32,914 bases of DNA from Streptomyces sp. SID14436 (lineage in GTDB: Bacteria; Actinomycetota; Actinomycetes; Streptomycetales; Streptomycetaceae). Each line of letters begins with the position of its first letter. Position 1 is the stretch's first letter. The notes beneath the pieces were generated by a model that did no database searches, was not told the origin of the DNA, and worked only from the letters and a program-made list of their open reading frames with translations. Shown in pieces: positions 16,823 through 25,019 of the stretch. The stretch is taken from positions 1 through 32,914 of the forward strand of contig NZ_JAAGMD010000666.1 of NCBI RefSeq assembly GCF_010548465.1, written 5' to 3'. Both the position numbers and the translations under genes were made by a program.

Positions 16823-19225
16823 ATGACGCATCTCGACACGGGCGGCCGGATCACGGCGGAGCAGCCCGGCACGGTCACGTCCCGCGTGACCGGACTGACC
16901 TCCGCGGAAGTGGCCGAGCGGGTGGCCCGCGGGCAGGTCAACGACGTGCCCGTGCGCAGCAGCCGGTCGATGGCCGAGATCGTGCGGGCGAACGTCTTCA
17001 CCCGGTTCAACGCGATCATCGGCGTGCTCTGGGTGATCATGCTGATCGTGGCGCCGATCCAGGACAGCCTGTTCGGCTTCGTCATCCTCGCCAACACGGG
17101 GATCGGCATCATCCAGGAGTGGCGGGCGAAGAAGACCCTGGACTCGCTGGCGCTGATCGGTGAGGTGCGGCCGACGGTCCGGCGGGACGGCACGGCCGTC
17201 GAGGTCAGCACGTCCCAGATCGTGCTGGACGACCTGATCGAGATCGGTCCGGGCGACAAGGTGGTCGTGGACGGCACGTGCGCGGAGGCGGACGGCCTGG
17301 AGATCGACGAGTCGCTGCTCACCGGCGAGGCCGACCCCGTGGTGAAGCAGCCGGGCGACCCGGTCATGTCCGGGAGCTTCGTGGTCGCGGGCGGCGGCGC
17401 CTTCCAGGCGACCAAGGTGGGCCGCGAGGCGTACGCCGCGCAGCTCGCCGAGGAGGCGTCCCGCTTCACGCTGGTCCACTCCGAACTGCGCTCGGGCATC
17501 TCCACGATCCTCAAGTACGTGACGTGGATGATGGTGCCGACCGCGATCGGCCTGATCATCAGTCAGCTGGTGGTGAAGCACAACGAGCTGCGCAACTCCA
17601 TCGCGCGCACCGTCGGCGGCATCGTCCCGATGGTCCCCGAGGGGCTGGTGCTGCTCACCTCGGTCGCCTTCGCGATCGGGGTGATCCGGCTGGGCCGCAA
17701 GCAGTGCCTGGTGCAGGAACTCCCCGCCATCGAGGGCCTCGCCCGGGTCGACACGGTCTGCCTGGACAAGACGGGCACGCTCACCGAGGGCGGCATGGAC
17801 GTCACCGAGCTGCGGGTGCTCGGCGACGGGGACGAGGCGTACCTGCGGAAGGTGCTGGGCGAGCTGGGCTCGGCGGACCCCCGGCCGAACGCCTCCCTCC
17901 AGGCGATCATCGACGCGTACCCGGACACCACCGAGTGGCGGCTGACGGACACGCTGCCGTTCTCCTCCGCCCGCAAGTACAGCGGCGCGACCTTCGAGGA
18001 GGAGCCGGGCGGGCGGCCGGTGACCTGGCTGCTGGGCGCGCCCGACGTGCTGCTGGCGCCCGGCGACCCGGCGCTGGCGGAGACGGTGCGGATGAACGAG
18101 CAGGGGCTGCGGGTCCTGCTGCTCGCCCGGGCCCGCGACGGCGTGGACGTCGACGCCCCGGAAGCCGCCGAGGGCGTGCGGCCGGTGGCGCTGGTGGTGC
18201 TGGAGCAGCGGTTGCGGCCGGACGCGGCGGACACCCTGCGCTACTTCGCCGAGCAGGACGTCCGCGCCAAGGTCATCTCCGGGGACAACGCGGTGTCGGT
18301 CGGCGCGGTCGCCGCCAAGCTGGGCCTGGAGGGGGCGACGGTGGACGCCCGCCGGCTGCCGTCCGACCCGGACGGGATGGCGGGGGCGCTGGACGAGGGC
18401 ACGGTGTTCGGGCGGGTCACCCCGCAGCAGAAGCGGGAGATGGTGGGCGCGCTCCAGTCGCACGGCCACACGGTCGCCATGACGGGCGACGGGGTGAACG
18501 ACGTGCTGGCGCTGAAGGACGCCGACATCGGGGTGGCGATGGGCTCCGGCTCGGAGGCCACCCGGGCGGTCGCGCAGATCGTGCTGCTGAACAACAGCTT
18601 CGCCACGCTGCCGTCGGTGGTCGCCGAGGGGCGGCGGGTCATCGGCAACATCACCCGGGTCGCCACGCTGTTCCTGGTGAAGACGGTGTACTCGGTGCTG
18701 CTGGCGATCCTGGTGGTGTGCTGGCAGGTCGAGTACCCGTTCCTGCCGCGGCACCTGACCCTGCTGTCCACCCTCACCATCGGCGTCCCGGCGTTCTTCC
18801 TGGCCCTGGCCCCCAACAAGGAACGGGCCCGGCCGCACTTCGTGCGGCGGGTGATGCGGTACGCGATCCCGGGCGGCGCGCTGGCCGCGCTGGCGACGTT
18901 CACGACGTACCTGATCGCCCGGCACCACTACAGCGGCCCGGACGCGCTCGGCGCGGAGACCAGCGCGGCGACCCTGACGCTGTTCCTGATCTCGATGTGG
19001 GTGCTGGCGATCATCGCCCGTCCCTACACCTGGTGGCGGGTCGGCCTGGTCGCGGCCATGGGCGCCGGGTTCCTGCTGGTGCTGGTCGTGCCGTGGCTGC
19101 AGGAGTTCTTCGCCCTGAAGCTGGTCGGCATGACGATGCCGTGGACGGCGGTCGGGATCGCCGCGGTGGCGGCGGCGACGCTGGAGTTCCTGTGGCGGTG
19201 GGTGGACCGCCGGTTCCCCGCGTAG
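16823..19225 (+). CDS. CtpE-like cation-transporting P-type ATPase
   Basis: An 800-residue P-type ATPase, close in length to mycobacterial CtpE, which is linked to Ca2+ uptake. Visible in order are the N-terminal cation ATPase domain, helices 1-2 (about 55-100), the actuator LTGEAD (usually TGES), membrane motif VPEGLVLL, the phosphorylation loop DKTGTLTEGG, hinge GDGVNDVLALKDADIGVAMGSG, and four to six C-terminal helices. The PEGL motif replaces the CPC or PEGL variants of heavy-metal pumps and is the CtpE-type signature. It should move a divalent or monovalent cation, most likely Ca2+. A strong hairpin follows. Confidence 0.9.
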   Translation: MTHLDTGGRITAEQPGTVTSRVTGLTSAEVAERVARGQVNDVPVRSSRSMAEIVRANVFTRFNAIIGVLWVIMLIVAPIQDSLFGFVILANTGIGIIQEWRAKKTLDSLALIGEVRPTVRRDGTAVEVSTSQIVLDDLIEIGPGDKVVVDGTCAEADGLEIDESLLTGEADPVVKQPGDPVMSGSFVVAGGGAFQATKVGREAYAAQLAEEASRFTLVHSELRSGISTILKYVTWMMVPTAIGLIISQLVVKHNELRNSIARTVGGIVPMVPEGLVLLTSVAFAIGVIRLGRKQCLVQELPAIEGLARVDTVCLDKTGTLTEGGMDVTELRVLGDGDEAYLRKVLGELGSADPRPNASLQAIIDAYPDTTEWRLTDTLPFSSARKYSGATFEEEPGGRPVTWLLGAPDVLLAPGDPALAETVRMNEQGLRVLLLARARDGVDVDAPEAAEGVRPVALVVLEQRLRPDAADTLRYFAEQDVRAKVISGDNAVSVGAVAAKLGLEGATVDARRLPSDPDGMAGALDEGTVFGRVTPQQKREMVGALQSHGHTVAMTGDGVNDVLALKDADIGVAMGSGSEATRAVAQIVLLNNSFATLPSVVAEGRRVIGNITRVATLFLVKTVYSVLLAILVVCWQVEYPFLPRHLTLLSTLTIGVPAFFLALAPNKERARPHFVRRVMRYAIPGGALAALATFTTYLIARHHYSGPDALGAETSAATLTLFLISMWVLAIIARPYTWWRVGLVAAMGAGFLLVLVVPWLQEFFALKLVGMTMPWTAVGIAAVAAATLEFLWRWVDRRFPA

Positions 19226-19238
19226 GGGCCACGACGCA

Positions 19239-19275
19239 CGGTTCCCCGCGTCCCTGGCGGGGACGCGGGGAACCG
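19239..19275. terminator. Strong bidirectional terminator after the P-type ATPase
   Basis: Perfect 16-bp arms CGGTTCCCCGCGTCCC and GGGACGCGGGGAACCG with a 5-nt loop, between converging genes. This is the strongest hairpin in the window. Confidence 0.85.
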
Positions 19276-19326
19276 GGTGGGTGCGCCTGATGCGCGGTGC
19301 CGCTGCTTCGACCGTCTGCTTCGCGT

Positions 19327-20205
19327 CTACTTCACGTCGATGAAGTCACCCGCGGCCTTGATGGCCGGGGTGGTCGTGGTGCCCGCGAAGTTGTAGCGGT
19401 AGTAGCCGTCGACCGTCGCCTTGACCGTGGTCTTCAGCTGGCCGGTGGTGCTGGTCTTGATGGTCTTGACGGTGGTGTAGGTGCTGGAGTTCTTCTTGCG
19501 GAACTGCAGCTGTACCTTCTGGGTGCTGTAGCCGTGGTACTTGTGCGTCTCCCAGTTGGCCCGGGACAGCTTGCCGGTGACCGTGATGGTCTTGCCCTTC
19601 TTCACCGGCTCCGGGGAGGCGTTGACGGTCAGGCGGGAGATGCGCTGGACCTTGGTGGTGCCCATCGCGCCCTGGTCGGAGAACTGCTCGGTGGCGTAGT
19701 TCAGCGCCAGCGCGCCCGCCCGCCAGGTGCCGGCGTCGGAGTTGATCAGCTCGTCGTACGCGGGGTAGACGTCGATCTTGCCCTTGCAGGTGGCGGTGGT
19801 CGCCGAGGTGGCGGTGCAGGTGGCCGGGTAGTCACCGAGCAGCAGGTTGACCGGCTGCTCGTAGGAGCCCTTGTAGATGTAGGGGCCGGTCGCGAAGTCG
19901 GCGGACTTGATGTCCACGTCGGCGCCGTGCGTGATCTTGTAGGTGACGGTGGTGGAGACCTTGTTCGTCGTCCCGACCTTGACCGCGGCGGCGATCTTCA
20001 GGCCGGAGAAGGAGACGTCCAGGTCACCGATGGCGGCAGCGGCGGCGAAGGCGGACCGCTCGGCCGGGGCGTTCCGGTCCGCCTCGAGCGCGGCGACGGC
20101 AGCCTCCCGGAAGGAGGGGGCGTCGCCGGCCTGCGCTGCCGGAACAGCGAGGGCGGACAGGGCCAGGGCGCCGGAGACGGCGGCCACGGTGGCGCGTATA
20201 CGCAT
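19327..20205 (-). CDS. Secreted beta-sandwich protein
   Basis: A 292-residue exported protein. Residues 1-26 are a signal peptide ending AAQAG. The middle (about 55-190) is rich in Thr and Val strands and holds two Cys (ATCTATSATTATC) that could form a disulphide. From about residue 195, LTVNASPEPVKKGKTITVTGKLS begins an Ig-like or cohesin-like domain with alternating Thr, Lys and Tyr strands, seen at the C-termini of many Streptomyces secreted proteins. No catalytic motif is visible, so a binding or surface role is likely. An AGGGGA RBS precedes the ATG. It lies downstream of the sacsin-like gene with a 171-nt gap. Confidence 0.82.
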   Translation of the reverse strand: MRIRATVAAVSGALALSALAVPAAQAGDAPSFREAAVAALEADRNAPAERSAFAAAAAIGDLDVSFSGLKIAAAVKVGTTNKVSTTVTYKITHGADVDIKSADFATGPYIYKGSYEQPVNLLLGDYPATCTATSATTATCKGKIDVYPAYDELINSDAGTWRAGALALNYATEQFSDQGAMGTTKVQRISRLTVNASPEPVKKGKTITVTGKLSRANWETHKYHGYSTQKVQLQFRKKNSSTYTTVKTIKTSTTGQLKTTVKATVDGYYRYNFAGTTTTPAIKAAGDFIDVK

Positions 20206-20376
20206 GCGTTTCCCCTGGTGGAGGAAGGGGGCCCCGGCTCTGGTCGTTTCCTACGGCTCGTCGTCGGCGCGGGGCCCCGAATGATCGTGGAGTCTGTTGA
20301 CTCGAAAGATCAGATCCTCGGGCAGGGCCAATGGTTGTACGGAAAGTGAAAAATTTGTGAGGGAGATCGTTCCCGG
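20206..20376. promoter_or_regulatory. Upstream region of the secreted-protein gene
   Basis: 171 bp between co-directional genes. It contains CGTTTCCTACG at 20245-20255, also found upstream of the purine permease at the same distance, and a GAGTC-N4-GACTC inverted repeat at 20290-20303. The region is AT-richer at 20330-20355. Confidence 0.4.
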
Positions 20377-23300
20377 TCAGTCGAACCAGCGGTCCCGAGC
20401 CAACTCCTCGGTGCGGGAGGGGTCTTCGAGCAGCGCCGCCACCTCGAACCGGCGCGGCCACTGACCGGCCGCCCAGGCGAGGCCTGCGGCGACCCCCTCC
20501 AGGGTGGCCGCGTGCAGGACGCCGTCCGGGGTGAGCCGCCAGTCGGTCTCCACACCGTCCACGACGAGTTCCTCGTGTTCGGCGTAGGTGGCCGGGGTGC
20601 GCGGTCCGAGCAGCACCCGCACCGGCTCCGGCACCTCGTGTTCGGCGCCCTCGGAACCGACCCGGCCGGTCACCGTCTCGCTGAGCCGCCGCACCTGGAA
20701 CAGCTCGGCGAGGTCGGCGGCCCGCCCCGGGGGGACCGGCAGCAGCGGCATGCCCGCGGTGAACGGCAGCAGGTCGGGGGCGTCGGCGACGACCGCGTCG
20801 GTGGCGTCCACCACCCGCACCTGCCCGTCGACGACGGCCCGCAGCTCGTCCGGCAGGGTCACGTCCTCGGGGTCGAGGTCGGCCAGCGCCCCGTACAGGG
20901 CGTGGAGCTGGGCGGCGGTGACCTCCCGGCCGGGGTCGGCGAGCCGGTCGAGGAGTTCGGCGGCGCCGCCGGGTTCGTCGAGCAGCGCGGCGACCGAGGT
21001 GCGCACGCCGAGGGCCCGCAGGACCTGCTCGTCCTCGAACCCGGTGGCGTCGGCCTCGTCGTACAGCCCGCGCAGCAGCGGGTCGCCGCCCGCGGCCCGC
21101 AGTCCGGCGGGGCGGCGGCCGTCGAGCACCGGGTGCCCGCGCAGCCACCACGCCGTGTACGGGCGGACGGTCTCGTGGGTGCCGTCGGGCAGCAGGATCC
21201 GCACCGGCTGGGTGAGGGCGTCGCGCAGCGGCGGGCGGGCGAGCAGGGCGAGCGCGCGGGGCCACTGGTCGTCGTCGACGAGGTCGAGGTCGCGCACGGC
21301 GACGATCTCGGTGGCGACCGGCGGCACCGGGCTGTCGGGGAACCGGTCGAGGACGTCCTCGCACCACACGTCCACGGCGTCCAGCAGCCCGGCGTCGTCG
21401 GGCTCGGTGAAGTCGCCGTCGCGGGGTTCGAGTTCGTCGGGGTCGAGGACGACGTCGGTGGCGCGGACGAGCGCGAAGCCGACCAGCACCCCGCAGGCGG
21501 CCAGCGGGGCCTCGCCCCACCTCTCGGCCAGTTCGGCGTCCACCGCGGCGAGTTCACCTTCCCGCATCACGGACGCGAAGGGGCCGCCGGGGAAGACGAG
21601 TTCGCAGGCGGGCGACAGTTCGCCGTCCTCGTCGGGCAGGGCGAGGGCGCCGAGCCAGGGCTCGTCACCCGGTTCGAGCCCGGCGTCCCGGACGAGCCGG
21701 AGCACGGTGTCGGCGAGTTCCTCGGCGTCCGGGGCGTCCTCCTCCCAGTTGATCCCGCCGTCGTCGTCGAGGGACGCGGCGACCGCGGCCCGCACCTGCG
21801 GGGTGGTCAGGACGGCGCGCGGGCTCGCGGGCAGCGCGCCCAGCTTCTCCAGGAGGGGGTGGGCGGCGTCCGGGTGGGCGACCTTGAGCCCGAGCCGGGT
21901 CAGCACACCCGGTTCGATGCCGGCCACCCCGTCGCCGGGCAGCAGGACCTGACGGGGGCCGATGGTGGTGCGTGCCGCACCGGAGCCGAACCCGCCGGCC
22001 GGCTCCCCGGCGAGCGGCACGGGCAGCCCGGACAGCCGGTCCGGGTCGACGCCCGCGAGGCTCTCGTACAGCCGCCGCCACCAGCCGGGCTCCTTCTCCA
22101 GCCCGGCGAGCCGGTCGACCGCGTCGCCGAGCGGGATCCGGGCCACGCCGAGCACGCGCAGCTCCGCGCGCCGTTCGAGCCCGGCGGGCAGCAGGGTGGG
22201 CAGCACCTCGGCCAGCACCCGGACGGTGTCGGCGCCCGCGCCCTCCACGACCTCCGCGTCCCTGGGCCGCAGCGACTCGGGCAGCCCGGAGTCGTCGTCC
22301 TCGTCCGGCGCCCCGGCGGCGGGCGGCAGGAAGGAGGTGCGCGGCAGCCGCTCCAGGACGGCCCGGCGCAGGGCGCCGTCCAGCTCGCCCTTGCCGAGCG
22401 GCCCGGGCACCAGGTCGAGGATTCCGGCGGTCACCGGCCGCCAGCCGGCGAGCAGCTCGGCGTACGCGTCGGCCGCCCGCTCCACCAGGAAGTCGGTGAG
22501 CGGGCCGGGGGCGGCGTGCCGCCGGGTGGAGTCCAGCGGGAAGGAGGCGATGAGCAGCGCGGGGACGCCGAGGGGTTCCTCGCTGGGCGTCGGCGCGTGC
22601 ACGACGGGGCTGGTGCGGGGGCGGGCGGGGCTGCCGTCGGCGTCCACGGGCACGGCCCAGGTGACCGACCAGTGCGGCCGGAGCCGTTCCTCGATCGGCC
22701 GGTCGGCGAGCAGGTCGGGGGTGAGCGGCCCGTGCGCGGCGACGGTGCGCCAGCGGGTGGTGCCCTCGCGGGAGTCCTCCACGACGGTGAGCGCGCCCTC
22801 GGTGCGCCGCCGCAGTGTCCTGGACGGGGCGTCGCCCGCCTCCACGACGATCTCCTCCAGCCCCGGCAGGGCCAGCAGCAGGGCGTCGTCGACGGCGTGC
22901 AGCAGCCGTTCGGCCAGGTCGGCGGCGGCCGTGTCGCGCAGGGGGAGGATGACGGCCGTGTCGTAGGGGGCGGGGGCGCTGCCCTCGGCGGCGAAGGGGA
23001 GCCGCAGCAGCGGCACGTGCCCGTCCCGGCGGCGGATCTCGTCCCCCAGGGCGGGGCTGGTCCCGGCGGCCTCGTGGGCGAGCCCCCGGGCCTCGGCGAG
23101 CGACCAGCGCACGCCGCCGTGCCGGCTGACCACGGCGGGTTCGTCGGTGACGGCGAGCACCGCCGCGAAGCCGACGCCGAACCGGCCCACCGAGCTGTCG
23201 GGCGTGTCCCGCTTCGCGGAGGCGCGCAGCGTGGACAGCGATTCCACCCCGGCCGCGTCCAGGGGCGCGCCGGTGTTGGCGGCGACGAGCACACCGTCCC

Positions 23301-23538
23301 GCAGGGTGAGCCGGAGCCGTCCCGGCACACCGGCGCGGGCGGCGGCGTCGGCGGCGTTCTGCGCGAGCTCGACGACGAGACGGTCGCGGTAACCGCCGAG
23401 GGCGAGGTCCTCCTCGGCGTTGGCGTCCTCCCGGAACCGGGCGGGACTGGCGGCCCAGGCGTCCAGAACACCCCGCCGCAACTGCACCGTGCCGAACGGA
23501 TCGGCCCCCTCGGCGGCGGGCCGCACGAACTTGCTCAC
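20377..23538 (-). CDS. Sacsin/Hsp90-like ATPase-domain protein
   Basis: A 1053-residue protein. The N-terminal about 230 residues carry a GHKL ATPase fold of the sacsin type: N-box ELAQNAADAA (Glu57, Asn61), G1 region DGVLVAANTGAP (81-92) and G2 SVGRFGVGF (116-124). The rest is Leu, Ala, Asp and Glu-rich with no motif I recognise. GHKL proteins of this kind act as ATP-driven chaperones or sensors; the client is unknown. The start is GTG at 23538, since AGGAG lies about 7 nt upstream, rather than ATG at 23553 in the same frame. It is encoded upstream of the secreted-protein gene but probably not coupled to it. Confidence 0.85.
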   Translation of the reverse strand: MSKFVRPAAEGADPFGTVQLRRGVLDAWAASPARFREDANAEEDLALGGYRDRLVVELAQNAADAAARAGVPGRLRLTLRDGVLVAANTGAPLDAAGVESLSTLRASAKRDTPDSSVGRFGVGFAAVLAVTDEPAVVSRHGGVRWSLAEARGLAHEAAGTSPALGDEIRRRDGHVPLLRLPFAAEGSAPAPYDTAVILPLRDTAAADLAERLLHAVDDALLLALPGLEEIVVEAGDAPSRTLRRRTEGALTVVEDSREGTTRWRTVAAHGPLTPDLLADRPIEERLRPHWSVTWAVPVDADGSPARPRTSPVVHAPTPSEEPLGVPALLIASFPLDSTRRHAAPGPLTDFLVERAADAYAELLAGWRPVTAGILDLVPGPLGKGELDGALRRAVLERLPRTSFLPPAAGAPDEDDDSGLPESLRPRDAEVVEGAGADTVRVLAEVLPTLLPAGLERRAELRVLGVARIPLGDAVDRLAGLEKEPGWWRRLYESLAGVDPDRLSGLPVPLAGEPAGGFGSGAARTTIGPRQVLLPGDGVAGIEPGVLTRLGLKVAHPDAAHPLLEKLGALPASPRAVLTTPQVRAAVAASLDDDGGINWEEDAPDAEELADTVLRLVRDAGLEPGDEPWLGALALPDEDGELSPACELVFPGGPFASVMREGELAAVDAELAERWGEAPLAACGVLVGFALVRATDVVLDPDELEPRDGDFTEPDDAGLLDAVDVWCEDVLDRFPDSPVPPVATEIVAVRDLDLVDDDQWPRALALLARPPLRDALTQPVRILLPDGTHETVRPYTAWWLRGHPVLDGRRPAGLRAAGGDPLLRGLYDEADATGFEDEQVLRALGVRTSVAALLDEPGGAAELLDRLADPGREVTAAQLHALYGALADLDPEDVTLPDELRAVVDGQVRVVDATDAVVADAPDLLPFTAGMPLLPVPPGRAADLAELFQVRRLSETVTGRVGSEGAEHEVPEPVRVLLGPRTPATYAEHEELVVDGVETDWRLTPDGVLHAATLEGVAAGLAWAAGQWPRRFEVAALLEDPSRTEELARDRWFD

Positions 23539-24044
23539 GTTGACTCTCCTCATCGGGTGACGACGAAGGTACCGCGAGCCGGGTGCCCCGCGTTCCCGGC
23601 GACGCCCCTGGTCCGGTGCGGTCCGCGGCCCGCGTCGCGCACCGGCCGCCGCCCGGCCGCGCCGGTGCCGCCCGGGCGGAACCACGTGCTGATCGACTTC
23701 CGCGCAACCGGAGACCCACGCCACATCCCCGGGCCGCCCGGATCCGGCCCTCGGTGACAAGCGGCACAGGGGCGAGATGCCGTACTACCCGGAATAGTGG
23801 CGAAGCCCCCCACCCTAAATAGGACATTTGGTGCGCTGTTCTGATCGATCAGCTTGAAATGGGGGGTTTCGCCCCGTGCGACCCCCTCCGTCAAGAGATA
23901 TGGGTCTCACGCCTGACCTACGGCCTTTCGTCGTAGGTCACACCTTTGCGGCTTTTGGGCGGGGGCGGTTACCAAGGAACGGCCACCACGGCGCGGTCCT
24001 GTGCACCGGGTGGTTCACCTTTGTCCCCACCCCGTGAGGTTTCG
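23539..24044. promoter_or_regulatory. 506-bp divergent intergenic region with a structured M23 leader
   Basis: No gene is credible here. The left part holds the promoter for the sacsin-like gene, with TACCTT on the minus strand at 23571-23566 as a weak -10 candidate. The right part is unusually structured: a 14-bp inverted repeat, GGCGAAGCCCCCCA (23799-23812) and TGGGGGGTTTCGCC (23860-23873), encloses palindromes CCTAAATAGG (23814-23823) and CTGATCGATCAG (23841-23852). A 9-bp perfect hairpin, TGACCTACG and CGTAGGTCA (23914-23940), follows. These precede a cell-wall hydrolase gene, a class often under riboswitch control in Streptomyces. Confidence 0.55.
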
Positions 24045-24743
24045 ATGTCCCAGCGCGTCTCGTCCCGTTCCTTCCGTCCGGCCCGCATCCGTACCCGCGC
24101 CGCCGTCCTGGTCGCCGGTTTCGGTGCCTCGGTCGCCCTGGGAACCGGAGTCGCGACCGCCGCCGCCGCCGACACCACCACGTCCGGCGTCGCCCACGCG
24201 GTCCAGGCCCAGGCCGCCGCCCAGGCCAAGGCCGCCCAGGCGAAGAAGGCCGCCGAGGCCAAGAAGGCCGCCCAGGCCGCCAAGGCGGCGAAGGCCGCGA
24301 AGGCCGCCGCCAAGAAGAAGGCCGTCTCCTGGGTCGACCCGGTGAAGAAGTACAAGCTGTCGGCCAGCTTCGCCGCGAACGGCGGCATGTGGGCCTCCAA
24401 GCACAGCGGCCAGGACTACGCCGTCCCCACCGGCACCCCGGTCGTCGCCACCCACGGCGGCACCGTCGTCAAGGCCGGCCCCAACGGCGCCGGCGACGGC
24501 CCCGCCTACGGCAACGCCGTCGTCATCAAGCACGGCAGCAAGACCTACTCCCAGTACGCCCACCTCTCCAAGGTGAACGTCAAGATCGGCCAGGTCGTCA
24601 AGACCGGCCAGAAGATCGCCCTGTCCGGCAACACCGGCAACTCCAGCGGACCCCACCTCCACTTCGAGATCCGCACCACCCCGAACTACGGCTCCGCCGT
24701 CGACCCGGTCAAGTTCCTCCGCGCCAAGGGCGTCAACCTCTGA
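24045..24743 (+). CDS. M23 (LytM-type) peptidoglycan endopeptidase
   Basis: A 232-residue exported wall hydrolase. Residues 1-41 are a signal peptide with an Arg-rich start. Residues 50-92 are a repetitive Ala, Lys and Gln stretch (AKKAAEAKKAAQAAKAAK), positively charged and likely helical, suited to wall or teichoic-acid contact. The M23 domain follows, with zinc ligands His120 and Asp124 (HSGQD) and His206 in HLHFE (204-208). It should cleave stem-peptide crossbridges outside the membrane. ATG at 24045 is preceded by GTGAGG. The leader of about 280 nt is structured. A 12-bp terminator follows. Confidence 0.94.
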   Translation: MSQRVSSRSFRPARIRTRAAVLVAGFGASVALGTGVATAAAADTTTSGVAHAVQAQAAAQAKAAQAKKAAEAKKAAQAAKAAKAAKAAAKKKAVSWVDPVKKYKLSASFAANGGMWASKHSGQDYAVPTGTPVVATHGGTVVKAGPNGAGDGPAYGNAVVIKHGSKTYSQYAHLSKVNVKIGQVVKTGQKIALSGNTGNSSGPHLHFEIRTTPNYGSAVDPVKFLRAKGVNL

Positions 24744-24773
24744 CCGGCCACGGCACCGCCTGACCGCGCCACG

Positions 24774-24801
24774 CGACCCCGAGGACCACTCCTCGGGGTC
24801 G
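24774..24801. terminator. Bidirectional terminator between M23 and DUF397 genes
   Basis: Perfect 12-bp arms CGACCCCGAGGA and TCCTCGGGGTCG with a 4-nt CCAC loop, between converging genes. Confidence 0.85.
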
Positions 24802-24809
24802 TCGCGCGC

Positions 24810-25019
24810 TCAGCCCTCGGACGCGTACGGCACGAACGCCGTCCACGCGTCCGGCGCGACGGCGAGCCGGGGGCCGGCGATGTCCTTGGAGTCACGGACG
24901 TGGACGGTGCCGGGGGTGAGGGCGAGCTCGACGCAGGACTCGCCGTTGTTGCCACTGCTGTAGCTGCTCTTGAACCACGCCAGCTCGGACGCGTCCCCGG
25001 CAGTGGTCGTGCGGATCAT
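24810..25019 (-). CDS. DUF397 protein of a WhiJ-type locus
   Basis: A 69-residue protein with the DUF397 signature: WFKSSYSSGNNGESCVELA near the start, VHVRDSK in the middle, and a C-terminal WTAFV strand. DUF397 proteins occur in Streptomyces next to WhiJ-type XRE regulators and are proposed to antagonise or modulate them. Its ATG overlaps the stop of the regulator gene (ATGA), so the two are translated together in a fixed ratio. A GGGGGA RBS lies 5 nt upstream. The precise role is not established. Confidence 0.92.
   Translation of the reverse strand: MIRTTTAGDASELAWFKSSYSSGNNGESCVELALTPGTVHVRDSKDIAGPRLAVAPDAWTAFVPYASEG

Noticed and set aside
16244..18928. Minus-strand frame of 894 codons opposite the P-type ATPase
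   Set aside because: His, Gln and Arg-rich with no domain; the plus strand carries every P-type ATPase motif.
20512..23757. Plus-strand reading frame of 1081 codons opposite the sacsin-like gene
   Set aside because: It is Gly, Val and Arg-rich, has no motif or RBS, and mirrors a well-supported gene with clear GHKL motifs.
23946..24044. N-terminal extension of the M23 protein
   Set aside because: It would put Gly-rich sequence before the signal peptide; ATG at 24045 has an RBS and gives a normal signal peptide.
23780..24044. Direct call of a ydaO (c-di-AMP) riboswitch
   Set aside because: The context fits, but I could not align the conserved core with confidence; kept only as a hypothesis.
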